Assembly: GCA_910585665.1 (NCBI GenBank) | Contig: CAJUFI010000068.1 | Span: 1 to 23,162 of the forward strand | Direction: 5' to 3' | Origin: an uncultured Acetatifactor sp. | GTDB taxonomy: Bacteria > Bacillota > Clostridia > Lachnospirales > Lachnospiraceae | DNA length: 23,162 nucleotides | Shown here: one piece after another, positions 5,950 through 14,428 of the stretch | Numbering within the stretch: the stretch's first letter is position 1 | Layout of the letters: the number at the start of each line of letters is the position of its first letter | The notes under the pieces: generated by a model | The model's input: the letters and a program-made list of their open reading frames with translations, nothing else | Databases searched by the model: none | Told to the model about the DNA's origin: nothing | Translations under genes and position numbers: made by a program

Positions 5950-7731
5950 CTACTCCGTCACCTGCAGATGCAACTCCTCCAGCTGCCCGGGATCCACAGC
6001 GCCCGGCGCCTCGGACATCAGGCAAGACGCGTCCTTGATTTTGGGGAACGCGATGACGTCGCGGATATTTTCCGTCTGGGCCAGCTGCATGACGAACCGT
6101 TCCAGGCCGATGGCCAGCCCCGCGTGAGGCGGCACGCCATACTTGAAGGCATCCAGCAGAAAGCCGAACTGCTCATAGGCTTTTTCCTTGGTGAACCCAA
6201 GGGCTTCGAACATCCGCTCCTGCACATCGCTCTGGAAGATTCTGACGCTGCCGCCGCCCAGTTCCATTCCATTTACTACAATATCGTAGGCTTTCGCCCG
6301 CACCTTGCCAGGCTCTGTCTCCAGCAGCTCCAAATCCTCCTCCATGGGCATGGTGAACGGATGGTGCATGGCCACGTACCGCTCCTCCTCGTCGCTCCAC
6401 TCGAACTGCGGGAACTCCGTCACCCAGAGGAAATTGTACTGGTTCTCATCCAGCATGCCAAGCTGCTTCGCCAGTTCCACCCGCAGCGCGCCCAACACGG
6501 ACCACACTAGCTTCTGTTTGTCCGCCGCGAAGAGAAGCAGGTCTCCCGGCTCCCCGCCCATGGCCTCCACCAGCCTCTGCAGCCCTTCCTCGGTCATGAA
6601 CTTGGCAAAGGAAGATTTATAGCTTCCGTCCGGCAGCACCGCCAGGTACGCCAGCCCTTTCACACCATAGCCTTTGGCGAACTCCACCAGGGCGTCAATC
6701 TTCTTCCTGGGCATCTCGGCCTGTCCCTTGGCATTGATACCCCTGACGCTGCCGCCTGATTCCAGCGCGCCGGTGAACACGCCGAACCCGCAGCCCGCCA
6801 CTGTCTCCGACACGTCCACGAGCTCCATGCCGAAACGGGTGTCCGGCTTGTCTGACCCGAAGCGGTTCATGGCCTCCTCCCAGGTCATGCGCTTCATGGG
6901 AAGGGGCACCTCCAGGCCCACGGCCTCCCTGCAGACCCTGGCCACCATCCGCTCCGTGACGTCAATCACGTCTTCCATGTCCACGAAAGACATCTCCATG
7001 TCAATCTGGGTAAACTCCGGCTGCCTGTCCGCCCGCAGGTCTTCGTCCCGGAAGCACCTTGCAATCTGGAAATACCTGTCATACCCGGAGCACATCAGAA
7101 GCTGCTTGAAAATCTGCGGCGACTGGGGCAGCGCGTAGAAGCAGCCCTGGTGAATCCGGCTGGGCACCAGATAGTCCCTGGCCCCTTCTGGCGTGGACTT
7201 GTTCAGGATGGGCGTCTCCACCTCCAGGAAGCCCTCCTCCTTCAGGAACGCATGCACCGCCGCCGTCATCCTGCTGCGCAGCATTAGGTTCCTCTGCAGG
7301 TCAGGCCTGCGCAGGTCGAGATAACGGTATTTCAGGCGCAGCTCCTCCTTGGTCCTGGAATCCGTCTCGATGGGAAATGGCGGCGTCTCCGCCTCGGACA
7401 GAACCCTCAGGCTCTCCGCCCGGACTTCAATCTCCCCGGTGGCCAGGTTCTCGTTCACTGCCCCGGCCCGCTTCTCCACCTTGCCCACGATTGCCACCAC
7501 GAACTCGCTGCGCAGCTTCTCCGCCTTGGCGAAATTCTCCTGGCCGCAGTCCGCCTCCTCGAAAATGACCTGCAGAATCCCTGCCCGGTCACGCAGATCC
7601 ACAAAAATGATGCCGCCCTTGTTGCGCTGTTTCTGCACCCAGCCCATGACGGTGACTTTCTCTCCCGCATTCGCCGCGGAAAGCTCCCCGCAGCGATGCG
7701 TCCTCTTTAACCCTTTCATTGACTCTGCCAT
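5950..7731 (-). CDS. aspS: Aspartyl-tRNA synthetase
   Basis: At 593 residues this is the full bacterial-type enzyme, charging tRNA-Asp with aspartate in the cytoplasm. The N-terminal OB-fold anticodon domain (VMGWVQKQRNKGGIIFVDLRD) is followed by the class II catalytic domain with motif 2 FRDEDLRADRQPEFTQ and motif 3 GLAIGLERFVMQL. The bacterial GAD insertion lies between (roughly residues 290-420). The C-terminus (CLMSEAPGAVDPGQLEELHL) is typical of Firmicutes. GAGGAA precedes the ATG. It follows hisS by 77 bases with no terminator between, an arrangement common in Clostridia. I cannot tell from sequence alone whether it also charges tRNA-Asn. Confidence 0.97.
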   Translation of the reverse strand: MAESMKGLKRTHRCGELSAANAGEKVTVMGWVQKQRNKGGIIFVDLRDRAGILQVIFEEADCGQENFAKAEKLRSEFVVAIVGKVEKRAGAVNENLATGEIEVRAESLRVLSEAETPPFPIETDSRTKEELRLKYRYLDLRRPDLQRNLMLRSRMTAAVHAFLKEEGFLEVETPILNKSTPEGARDYLVPSRIHQGCFYALPQSPQIFKQLLMCSGYDRYFQIARCFRDEDLRADRQPEFTQIDMEMSFVDMEDVIDVTERMVARVCREAVGLEVPLPMKRMTWEEAMNRFGSDKPDTRFGMELVDVSETVAGCGFGVFTGALESGGSVRGINAKGQAEMPRKKIDALVEFAKGYGVKGLAYLAVLPDGSYKSSFAKFMTEEGLQRLVEAMGGEPGDLLLFAADKQKLVWSVLGALRVELAKQLGMLDENQYNFLWVTEFPQFEWSDEEERYVAMHHPFTMPMEEDLELLETEPGKVRAKAYDIVVNGMELGGGSVRIFQSDVQERMFEALGFTKEKAYEQFGFLLDAFKYGVPPHAGLAIGLERFVMQLAQTENIRDVIAFPKIKDASCLMSEAPGAVDPGQLEELHLQVTE

Positions 7732-7808
7732 ATTGTTCCTCGTTTTCTGCCCCTGTTTCCTTCCCAGGGCGTTATCTTAATCCCAAATTCCTATTCCGCA
7801 GCGGGCCG

Positions 7809-9071
7809 TCAGTTCTTCAGCGCTTCCTTATAGAATTCCACGAATTCCTCGTACCCCTGGGCTTCCAGCTGTTCTTTCTGGAACTTCTTGTTCTTGTTCA
7901 TCCGTACTACCAGCACCTGCATGCCCTCTTCCCGGGCGGCCTGGGCTCTGGCAATCACGTCGCACAGCGCCTGTCCGTCCACGCCCTTTTCCACCAGATA
8001 GGCGATCCTCCTGGGCCTGTCCGGAATCCGGAAGCCGCTCTCCAGAAGCAACATGATAATCCGTTCAAATCCAATCGAAAAACCGCATGCCGGAACATCC
8101 TTGCCGGTGAATTTCCCCACCATCCTGTCATACCGGCCGCCGCCGCCGCAGCTGCCGCCGAAGCCCGGGATGGCAACCTCAAAAATCGTCCCCGTATAAT
8201 AGGACATCCCCCGCACCAGCGTAGGGTCGAACACCATCTTGAAGGAAGCCGTCTTCGCCGCATTGACGCTGTCGATGATTTCCCGCAGCCCCTCCGTCAC
8301 GGAAGGCTCCAGATTCCCTGCCAGCTTCTCCGCCAGGAAGGCTACGCCGTCCCCGGCCTGTTCCAGCCCTCTGTACAATTCCAGATATCTGTCAACAGCC
8401 TCCTTCTCAAAGCCGTTCTCCAGAAGCTCCGCTTCCACGCCGTCCATGCCAATCTTGTCCATCTTGTCCAAAGTGATGAACACGCTGTCACAGGCCTCTT
8501 CCGCGAAGCCGCTGCTCATGGCCATGGCTTTCAGCAGCTGCCTGTCATTGATGCGAATCTCAAAATCCTGGAAGCCAAGCCGTCCTAAGGTAGTGGTGGT
8601 GGCCAGAATCAGCTCGATTTCCGCCAGGTTGGAGGCCTCCCCCAGAATGTCGATATCACACTGCATGAACTGGCGGAACCTCCCTCTCTGAGGCCTGTCC
8701 GCACGCCATACATTGCCCATCTGCAGCGCCTTGAAGGGTGAGGGCAGCTGTGCCGCGTTGTTGGAATAGTACCGCACCAGCGGCACCGTCAGGTCATAGC
8801 GCAGCCCTCCGTCCACCACCTCCTCTTCCGTGGCGGCTTCGGCCACGTTCAGCTTCTCGCCCCTTTTCAGAATCTTGAATATCAGCTTCTCGTTGTCGCC
8901 GCCCTGCTTGTTGGTCAGGTTCGCGATGTTCTCCACGCAGGGCGTCTCGATGGAAGTAAAACCGAATTTGCCGTAAGTATCCCTGATCACACCGGAGACA
9001 TACTCCCGAATCTGCATCTCCTCCGGCAGAATATCCCGCATGCCCGTCGTGGGCTTCTTGCTCAATGCCAT
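7809..9071 (-). CDS. hisS: Histidyl-tRNA synthetase
   Basis: A 420-residue class II synthetase that attaches histidine to tRNA-His. It starts MALSKKPTTGMRDILPEEM, the usual N-terminus. Motif 2 is seen in NVWRADRPQRGRFRQFMQCDID, the histidine-specific segment in VRGMSYYTGTIFEV, the GGGGRYD loop, and motif 3 in GFSIGFERIIMLL. The C-terminal anticodon-binding domain begins near RIAYLVEKG. The frame is open 25 codons further upstream, but those residues are not family-like; the start at 9071 is chosen on homology, with only a GGCGGG-type ribosome site. The promoter at 9354-9382 leaves a leader of about 275 bases. aspS and the transferase follow in the same direction. Confidence 0.95.
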   Translation of the reverse strand: MALSKKPTTGMRDILPEEMQIREYVSGVIRDTYGKFGFTSIETPCVENIANLTNKQGGDNEKLIFKILKRGEKLNVAEAATEEEVVDGGLRYDLTVPLVRYYSNNAAQLPSPFKALQMGNVWRADRPQRGRFRQFMQCDIDILGEASNLAEIELILATTTTLGRLGFQDFEIRINDRQLLKAMAMSSGFAEEACDSVFITLDKMDKIGMDGVEAELLENGFEKEAVDRYLELYRGLEQAGDGVAFLAEKLAGNLEPSVTEGLREIIDSVNAAKTASFKMVFDPTLVRGMSYYTGTIFEVAIPGFGGSCGGGGRYDRMVGKFTGKDVPACGFSIGFERIIMLLLESGFRIPDRPRRIAYLVEKGVDGQALCDVIARAQAAREEGMQVLVVRMNKNKKFQKEQLEAQGYEEFVEFYKEALKN

Positions 9072-9353
9072 ATTTCCCGCCAGGGCTGTCCCGCCCCGGC
9101 TTCCTCCTCTCCGTTCCCATAACTTCTCGGAATCTATAGCCCTCATTTTTTAAGGCTTTCAGATGCCTGATTATAAAAAACACCCGTTATAACTATTCTC
9201 ATCTCTTCCCGAACTCTCCAAATCACTTAGGGACTGCCGAAAGCCCGCCATTCCCCAGCCTGCTTTACATGCGGCCTTCCGGAAGCCTTTCCTATTACCT
9301 GGATATCGCCTGGCCACTCTGCCCATGGCCTCGGTCTTTCGATGCTTCTATCC
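9072..9353 (-). other. Long untranslated leader of the hisS operon
   Basis: Between the promoter and hisS lie about 275 bases. Short stems can be drawn (GGCC...GGCC near 9310-9330 and GGCTTCC/GGAAGGCC near 9270-9285), and a T run occurs near 9175-9182. No T-box antiterminator (GGGTGGNACCGCG-like) is visible, so control by uncharged tRNA-His is not supported. The stretch at 9227-9245 resembles a repeat end (TTAGGGACTGCCGAAA) but is too short to call. Confidence 0.4.
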
Positions 9354-9382
9354 ATGATAGCCTTTCCGTCGGAAAGTGTCAA
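9354..9382 (-). promoter_or_regulatory. Promoter of hisS-aspS operon
   Basis: TTGACA (9382-9377), a 17-base spacer and TATCAT (9359-9354) on the minus strand. It lies 33 bases after the ugd stop codon, separating the synthetase operon from ugd. Confidence 0.8.
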
Positions 9383-9414
9383 GAAATATCCGCAGAGTCT
9401 CTCAATCCGGTCTC

Positions 9415-10650
9415 TCAATCCCGTTTGAACAGATCCCTTGTGTACACCTTGTCAGCTACGCTGTCCAGGCACGAATCGTACCGGTTGGCGATGATGCAGT
9501 CCGATCTGCGGAAAAATTCCTCCATGTCATTCACCACCAGGCTGCCGAAGAAGGTGCTCCCGTCCTCCAGGGAGGGCTCGTAGATGACGATGTTGGCGCC
9601 CTTGCCCTTGATGCGCTTCATGACCCCCTGGATGGAGCTCTGACGGAAATTGTCGCTGTTGCTCTTCATGGTCAGGCGGTAGACGCCCACGGTGATGGCC
9701 TTCTCATAGGAGCAGTCGAAGTCCGGCTCCGAATAAGAATAATAGCCCGCCTTCCGCAGCACCTGATCCGCCACGAACTCTTTTCTGGTGCGGTTGGATT
9801 CCACGATGGCCTGAATCAGGTTCTCGGGAATGTCGCTGTAGTTCGCCAGCAGCTGCTTGGTGTCCTTGGGGAGACAGTAGCCGCCGTACCCGAAGGAAGG
9901 ATTGTTGTAATGGTCGCCAATCCTGGGGTCAAGGCAGACGCCCTTTATGATCTGCCTGGTATCCAGCCCTTTCACCTCCGCGTAGGTGTCCAGCTCATTG
10001 AAGAAACTCACCCGCAGCGCCAGGTAAGTGTTGGCGAACAGCTTCACGGCTTCCGCTTCCGTAGTACCTATCAGAAGCACCGGAACCTGGTCCTTCAGCG
10101 CCGCCCGGGAAAGCAGCCCTGCAAAGGCCTCCGCCCTTTCCCGCATCTCCTGGCTGCAGGTGTCGTATCCCACGATGATTCTGGAGGGATAGAGATTGTC
10201 ATACAGCGCTTTCGTCTCCCGTAGGAACTCCGGGCTGAACAGGATGCGGTCCGTGTGCCTGTCCTCATTGAGCTGCGCGGTATATCCTACCGGAATGGTG
10301 GACTTTATCACAACGGTGGCCTGGCTGTTTGCACGCAACACCTGATCCACTACGCTCTCCACCGCGGAGGTATCGAAATAATTGGTCTTGCTGTCATAAT
10401 TGGTGGGAGTAGCCACGATTATGATGTCCGCGCTGCGGTACGCGCCCTCTGCGTCCGTGGTGGCCGTCAGATGCAGCTCCTTATCCCGCAGATATTCCTC
10501 CAGCTCCGCGTCCTTGATGGGGGAGCGCCTGCGGTTGATCATGTCCACCTTCTCCTGAAGGATGTCCACCGCCGTCACCTCATTGTCCTGAGCCAGCAGA
10601 ACCGCCAGCGACAGCCCCACATACCCTGTTCCTACGACTGTAATGTTCAT
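9415..10650 (-). CDS. ugd: UDP-glucose 6-dehydrogenase
   Basis: The 411-residue enzyme oxidises UDP-glucose to UDP-glucuronate with two NAD. The N-terminal Rossmann loop VGTGYVGLSLA is at residues 6-16; VATPTNYD and STIPVGYT follow. The catalytic loop SFGYGGYCLPKDTKQL at 252-267 carries the nucleophile Cys259 and the Lys. The length fits the short bacterial type. GAGGAATG is both the ribosome-site region and overlaps the stop of an upstream gene remnant (ATGA at 10650-10647), showing that ugd was once coupled to another gene. UDP-glucuronate would feed capsule or exopolysaccharide synthesis, but no such cluster is present in the window. Confidence 0.93.
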   Translation of the reverse strand: MNITVVGTGYVGLSLAVLLAQDNEVTAVDILQEKVDMINRRRSPIKDAELEEYLRDKELHLTATTDAEGAYRSADIIIVATPTNYDSKTNYFDTSAVESVVDQVLRANSQATVVIKSTIPVGYTAQLNEDRHTDRILFSPEFLRETKALYDNLYPSRIIVGYDTCSQEMRERAEAFAGLLSRAALKDQVPVLLIGTTEAEAVKLFANTYLALRVSFFNELDTYAEVKGLDTRQIIKGVCLDPRIGDHYNNPSFGYGGYCLPKDTKQLLANYSDIPENLIQAIVESNRTRKEFVADQVLRKAGYYSYSEPDFDCSYEKAITVGVYRLTMKSNSDNFRQSSIQGVMKRIKGKGANIVIYEPSLEDGSTFFGSLVVNDMEEFFRRSDCIIANRYDSCLDSVADKVYTRDLFKRD

Positions 10651-10768
10651 TCCTCTTTATCCTTTCCAAGCCGCGGCTTTCCGGCATTCTTGCCCGCCGC
10701 CTGCCTTTTTGCCTCCTGGCGCCATGCCTCGCCTATGGCGCTTGTAGCCTCCTGTCCATCATAAGGAA
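10647..10768 (-). pseudogene. C-terminal remnant of a gene formerly coupled to ugd
   Basis: A frame ending in TGA at 10649-10647, overlapping the ugd ATG by the classic ATGA, reads FPYDGQEATSAIGEAW and then a basic tail (RQEAKRQAAGKNAGKPRLGKDKEE). The composition and the 4-base overlap argue for a real former gene. Upstream of FPY the frame enters repeat copy 6, and the rest of the gene is absent. The PYDGQE...I pattern is loosely like the end of sugar-nucleotide epimerases, but this is too short to assign. Confidence 0.45.
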
Positions 10769-10867
10769 ATGCCTCCAAATAACCTACGCAAGCCTGTTGC
10801 AAAATTTACAGATTTTATCAGGTTTACTCTAAACAAAATGCGTAGATTATTTTCCGGCAGTTCCTAA
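10762..10867 (-). mobile_element. 100-bp hairpin repeat, copy 6 (diverged)
   Basis: The element at 10765-10864 lies between TAA and TAA. It is the most diverged copy but still exactly 100 bases. Its arms read AATAACCTACGCA and TGCGTAGATTATT, so the stem is kept although the sequence differs from the CTGATGC stem of copies 1, 3 and 4. It sits at the broken edge of the gene remnant before ugd. Confidence 0.75.
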
Positions 10868-10870
10868 TCT

Positions 10871-10923
10871 ACTCACGAGCGATAAAATCTGCCACCGGTT
10901 CAAGATGCTTTCCGCTCGTGAGT
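10871..10923. repeat. 11-bp perfect inverted repeat with 31-base loop
   Basis: ACTCACGAGCG at 10871-10881 and its exact complement at 10913-10923. It lies 42 bases after the stop of the solute-binding lipoprotein gene and could be a 3' stem-loop, but no T tract follows on either strand. Confidence 0.6.
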
Positions 10924-10965
10924 CGGGTAACAATTCAACATTGTACCACAATCGCCAAAAGAAGT

Positions 10966-13350
10966 CTACTGTTTCGACTCATCCAGATACAGCTGCACTC
11001 TGCTCTGGATTTTATCGATCGTGGAATCCAGTCCGGCATCTCCCTTAAAATACATCGCCGCTTCTTCCGACACGATTCTCCAAAGCGGGCTGGAACCGCT
11101 TCCCCAGCTGTCATATTTAGCATCCTCCACTATCCCGCGCAGCACTTCCTTTTCATGGTCGGTCACTTCTTTTACCTTTCCGAGTATCACGATCTGGCCA
11201 TTTTCGTCAGTGAGCGGGAAGCTATTCGCACGGCTAGGGCTGACATAGATGTCCGACAGGCTCTGCTCAAAGGCGTCCTTCCTGGAGGGGAAGCACCAGC
11301 TTGTCAGCAACTGCACTTCCTCCGACATCATGAATTCCAGGAAATCCCACGCCCCTTCCTTATTTTTGGAGGCGCTGTTCATGGCGAAGACGCTGCTCGG
11401 ATAAAGCTTATGCTCAGGCCCGTACATGCCCGGATATCCCACGAGCCGATCAGCCCAGTCCCACAGCTCATAACCACGTATACTTTGCCTCGTCATATCC
11501 CAGGGAGTTGTAATCCTCTCGGGCACAAAGACAGAATGGGCACGGCTGTTTGCGGATGTCGCCTCATCATAAGTCCTCACCCTGCCGCATGCTTCCAAAA
11601 GCTTCCGAAATTCCGGACTGTCAAAATGGCATTCCTTCTTTTCATAGTCAATGAAATATTCTCCTGCTCTCACTCCCATGCAGTCCGTCAGTGCATTCAA
11701 GGGATTCTGGCCGTCAAACACCCATTCGTTTTCCGCCCTTTCGAGATATTCCCAGACATCCCAGCCCTGCGCCGTAACCTCCTCCTCCAGCGAGGATACA
11801 GTTAAAATATGGAAGGACGGCATCACCAGCACGTTTTTCCCAGCCAGGACACAGGCTTCCCTGACCGGATCCAGGATGTCCTCCATCCCTACTGTGTCAC
11901 TGGCCTCGTAATAGGCCGTCAGGTCTTCAAATGCGCCGATTCCTGCCAGGTTTCCCGCATAGATATGGGTAAGGTCTATGATATCCGCGCCCTTTCCCTG
12001 TATGAACTTCATCTGCATGGAGTCCTCATCCTTTTCCTCCACGAGCTCCACTCTGTATTCCCTGCTCTGGCGGTTATACATCCTCACCAGGAGGTCCAGC
12101 CTGCCAAGCTCCCCCCTGATAAATTCATCCGCCGCCGTCCCCAGAGCAAGGCGCTGCCTCGGCGGATGCCTCTCCCTGTCCTCCAGCGCAATGGCCGCAA
12201 AGGTCTGCACAGGCCTCTTGTCCACCCAGTCCTCCCACTTGCTGCGGAACTCCGAGCACATGACCATGAAGTCCTCCCCGTCCCGGAAGACGGCGTCCAC
12301 ATCCTCCCCTGCAATCTGTACGGATTCATCCCCCCATCCCCAGAGCCGCCCCAGCTCCCCGGTCTCCGGCTCATAGCTCCATAGGCTGTCCCCTTTTCTC
12401 ACACAGGGGTCGCTGCCCCTGCCGTCATATACGTCCAGTATCCCGTCTGGGCAGGGGTACCTCCCCTCCGATCCTCCCAGCTCTACAAATGCCGGGTCTT
12501 CCCCGGTGAGGCAGTATCCGTACACCTTCCCGTCCTTCCCGGACGGCACCCCGTCAAGGCTCTCCAGCCCGGAAAGGGCATATGCCTCCCCCAGGCCGCC
12601 GTCCGGCCCAAAGGAAAGGATCCCTCCCTCGCTTCCGGTGCTGAACAGGAAGACCCTGCCGTCCGCAGTCACTGTCCCCTGGTCCAGGACATCCCCCATG
12701 CCCGACAGGTCCTCCTCCCTGTAGTCCGCCTTCCACAGCAGCTCCCCCTCACTGCCGTACTTCTCCAGGGTATAGAACCTGTCCTCCTCTTCCGCCAGGT
12801 GACCAGGCGTCCAATAGACATAGCAGTTCCCCGCTCCGTCCGCCATCAGTGCATTCAGCCTGATATAAGCCACGGTTTTTGGCTGTACGATATAGTCCCT
12901 CTCCTGCCAGCCATCGGAGATTCTGCCCCTGGAGATATAAACGTTATTACTTGCCAGGACTTCCTCTGCGCCTGAAGCATTGACATACTGGGCATAGTAC
13001 AGCCATTCCCCGTCTATTGTATAATAGCCTGTGTTCGTGCTGTCCCTTAAATCCTCCGCATCCATCGGCATATAGCTGAAGTCTGCCACGGCTATGGGGC
13101 CGTCCCCCGCGTCCTCTCCCTCATCGGAATCCGTCTCGCTTTCCCGACTGTATTCCTCGTCTGTTCCCGGCAAGCTTCCTTCAGATTCTGAACCTGCGCC
13201 CGGTTCTCTTGCCTGCCCGGATTCCTGGGAATCCCGGTCTCCGCAGGACGTTGCCATAGCCATCACCAAAACCATTCCAACCAAAAAAAGGCTGCCTTGC
13301 AACAGCCTTTTGCATTTTAATCTGAATTTCGTATTCCGCTTTGCCATCAT
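10966..13350 (-). CDS. Large extracellular solute-binding lipoprotein
   Basis: The 794-residue protein starts MMAKRNTKFRLK, then a hydrophobic stretch ends in AMATSC|G, a lipobox, so it is exported and lipid-anchored. Residues 40-85 are an acidic Ser/Glu/Asp linker. Residues 90-390 contain spaced aromatic/Gly blades (YTIDGEWLYYAQYVN, WKADYREEDL, SLWSYEPETGELGRLWGWG) that suggest a beta-propeller. From about 420, VRMYNRQSREYRVELVEEKD through WDFLEFMMSEEVQLLTSWCFPSRKDAFE is an ABC family 1-type sugar-binding domain. Such two-part proteins occur in Lachnospiraceae. No permease or ATPase lies beside it, so its transporter partner is elsewhere or it acts as a sensor/binding protein. A promoter at 13758-13786 leaves a leader of about 400 bases holding a repeat and two stem-loops. 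Confidence 0.85.
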   Translation of the reverse strand: MMAKRNTKFRLKCKRLLQGSLFLVGMVLVMAMATSCGDRDSQESGQAREPGAGSESEGSLPGTDEEYSRESETDSDEGEDAGDGPIAVADFSYMPMDAEDLRDSTNTGYYTIDGEWLYYAQYVNASGAEEVLASNNVYISRGRISDGWQERDYIVQPKTVAYIRLNALMADGAGNCYVYWTPGHLAEEEDRFYTLEKYGSEGELLWKADYREEDLSGMGDVLDQGTVTADGRVFLFSTGSEGGILSFGPDGGLGEAYALSGLESLDGVPSGKDGKVYGYCLTGEDPAFVELGGSEGRYPCPDGILDVYDGRGSDPCVRKGDSLWSYEPETGELGRLWGWGDESVQIAGEDVDAVFRDGEDFMVMCSEFRSKWEDWVDKRPVQTFAAIALEDRERHPPRQRLALGTAADEFIRGELGRLDLLVRMYNRQSREYRVELVEEKDEDSMQMKFIQGKGADIIDLTHIYAGNLAGIGAFEDLTAYYEASDTVGMEDILDPVREACVLAGKNVLVMPSFHILTVSSLEEEVTAQGWDVWEYLERAENEWVFDGQNPLNALTDCMGVRAGEYFIDYEKKECHFDSPEFRKLLEACGRVRTYDEATSANSRAHSVFVPERITTPWDMTRQSIRGYELWDWADRLVGYPGMYGPEHKLYPSSVFAMNSASKNKEGAWDFLEFMMSEEVQLLTSWCFPSRKDAFEQSLSDIYVSPSRANSFPLTDENGQIVILGKVKEVTDHEKEVLRGIVEDAKYDSWGSGSSPLWRIVSEEAAMYFKGDAGLDSTIDKIQSRVQLYLDESKQ

Positions 13351-13392
13351 ACCCTATCCCTTTCCCTATATATTCCTTCCTCTATTGCTGGC

Positions 13393-13433
13393 TGCCGCAC
13401 TTCCCTGCGTTAGGGCTACGGGGAAGTGCGGCA
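13393..13433 (+). terminator. 13-bp perfect stem-loop in the lipoprotein leader
   Basis: TGCCGCACTTCCC at 13393-13405 and its exact complement at 13421-13433, loop 15 bases. On the plus strand it is followed by TTAGTTTTTATA, so it reads as a terminator in that direction, although no plus-strand gene precedes it. On the minus strand no T tract follows, so it should not block the lipoprotein gene. Confidence 0.5.
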
Positions 13434-13444
13434 TTAGTTTTTAT

Positions 13445-13508
13445 ACTACATAACGCCAGAATTTACCGTACTGTATTGGTTAAACGTATATGGCTGGCGT
13501 TATGTAGT
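13445..13508. repeat. 15-bp perfect inverted repeat with 34-base loop
   Basis: ACTACATAACGCCAG at 13445-13459 and its exact complement at 13494-13508. It lies in the leader between the promoter and the lipoprotein gene, 11 bases from the 13-bp stem-loop. The AT-rich loop shows no promoter I could accept. A similar arm/loop geometry is seen on the other side of the gene at 10871-10923 with unrelated sequence. Confidence 0.65.
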
Positions 13509-13542
13509 CGGGTTACTTGGAAATTTTAACTGTTAAGCAGTA

Positions 13543-13648
13543 TAAGGAATTGTCTACAAATAACTGATGCGAGTTTATAGCCGTTTTCGTTGTATTTCTG
13601 GGCTTTCTCCTAAACAAGTTGCATCAGTTATTTTCCGACAATTCCTAA
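13543..13648 (-). mobile_element. 100-bp hairpin repeat, copy 4
   Basis: The element at 13546-13645 lies between TAA and TAA. It is nearly identical to copy 3 in opposite orientation, which points to recent spread. It sits about 100 bases downstream of the lipoprotein promoter, inside the transcribed leader. Confidence 0.88.
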
Positions 13649-13757
13649 ATTACTTTACCATTCTAAATGTACATCGAATTTATTATCTATTGCCTCTACT
13701 TTATTTCGGCAACCTTTAGTTAACAACCTTTAATCCATGAGCTCATTTCATGTTTCT

Positions 13758-13786
13758 ATTTTACTACATTCTCTTAGTCTTGTCAA
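13758..13786 (-). promoter_or_regulatory. Promoter of the solute-binding lipoprotein gene
   Basis: TTGACA (13786-13781), 17-base spacer, TAAAAT (13763-13758) on the minus strand, only about 20 bases after the recombinase stop. The region 13649-13757 beyond it is AT-rich and holds no gene. Confidence 0.8.
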
Positions 13787-13804
13787 GTAATCTGTCGTCA
13801 TTTG

Positions 13805-14428
13805 TCAGTGCGGATTATTTTTTCCTTTCAAGGCTGTCGTCTGGTTTTTCGCCTTCCGGTAGAAGGATGTGGAGGGCATGTTGCACTGTCTGGCCGCCTC
13901 CTTTCCTGATATCTCTCTTGCCGCCCATCTGCAGCATACCTCCTCGAAATTAGCCGGCACCGGTTTCTTCGGCCTGCCGAACTGCACGCCCCGCAGCCTG
14001 GCCGCTTCGATGCCTTCTTTCTGCCGTTCCCTGATGTTCGTCCTTTCGTTTTCCGCCACGAAGGACAGCACCTGCAGAACGATGTCGCTCAGGAACGTCC
14101 CCACCAGGTCCTTCCCTCTCCTGGTGTCCAGCAGCGGCATGTCCAGCACCACGATGTCCACCTTCTTCTCCCTGGTCAGTATCCGCCACTGCTCCAGTAT
14201 CTCGCCGTAGTTCCTGCCCAGCCGGTCTATGCTCTTGATATAGAGCAGGTCGTCCGGCTTCAATCTCTTCAACAGTTTCTGGTACATTGGCCGGTTGAAG
14301 TCCTTGCCAGACTGTTTGTCCATGTATATGTTCTTCTCCGGCACCTGCACCCCGCTCAGAGCCAGCAGCTGTCTGCCCTCATTCTGTTCCCTAGTGCTTA
14401 CGCGCACATATCCGTACTGGGTTCCCAT
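13805..14428 (-). CDS. Small serine recombinase (resolvase/invertase)
   Basis: The 207-residue protein begins MGTQYGYVRVSTREQNEGRQ; Ser11 in VRVST is the expected nucleophile. SIDRLGRNYGEILEQW near 80-95 and ERTNIRERQKEGIEAA near 140-155 are the conserved catalytic and E-helix segments. A short C-terminal helix-turn-helix (EISGKEAARQCNMPSTSFYRKAK) follows, the size and layout of Tn3 resolvases and Pin/Hin invertases. The start is placed at 14428 on homology and an AGGAAGGAT site; the open frame extends further upstream without family-like sequence. It would cut and rejoin two short crossover sites. No transposase or obvious crossover site pair adjoins it; the perfect inverted repeats at 13445-13508 are the nearest candidates. 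Confidence 0.88.
   Translation of the reverse strand: MGTQYGYVRVSTREQNEGRQLLALSGVQVPEKNIYMDKQSGKDFNRPMYQKLLKRLKPDDLLYIKSIDRLGRNYGEILEQWRILTREKKVDIVVLDMPLLDTRRGKDLVGTFLSDIVLQVLSFVAENERTNIRERQKEGIEAARLRGVQFGRPKKPVPANFEEVCCRWAAREISGKEAARQCNMPSTSFYRKAKNQTTALKGKNNPH

Noticed and set aside
5401..8588. Long plus-strand open frames opposite the transferase, aspS and hisS genes
   Set aside because: They are antisense shadows of GC-rich conserved genes, with no ribosome sites and no protein-like motifs.
9227..9255. Possible further repeat end (TTAGGGACTGCCGAAA...ATTCC)
   Set aside because: It resembles the deleted derivative at 15884-15921 but has several mismatches and lacks a closing TTA; too short to separate from chance.
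13460..13493. Invertible promoter between the 15-bp inverted repeats
   Set aside because: The 34-base loop contains no acceptable -35/-10 pair in either direction, and a good promoter already exists at 13758-13786.
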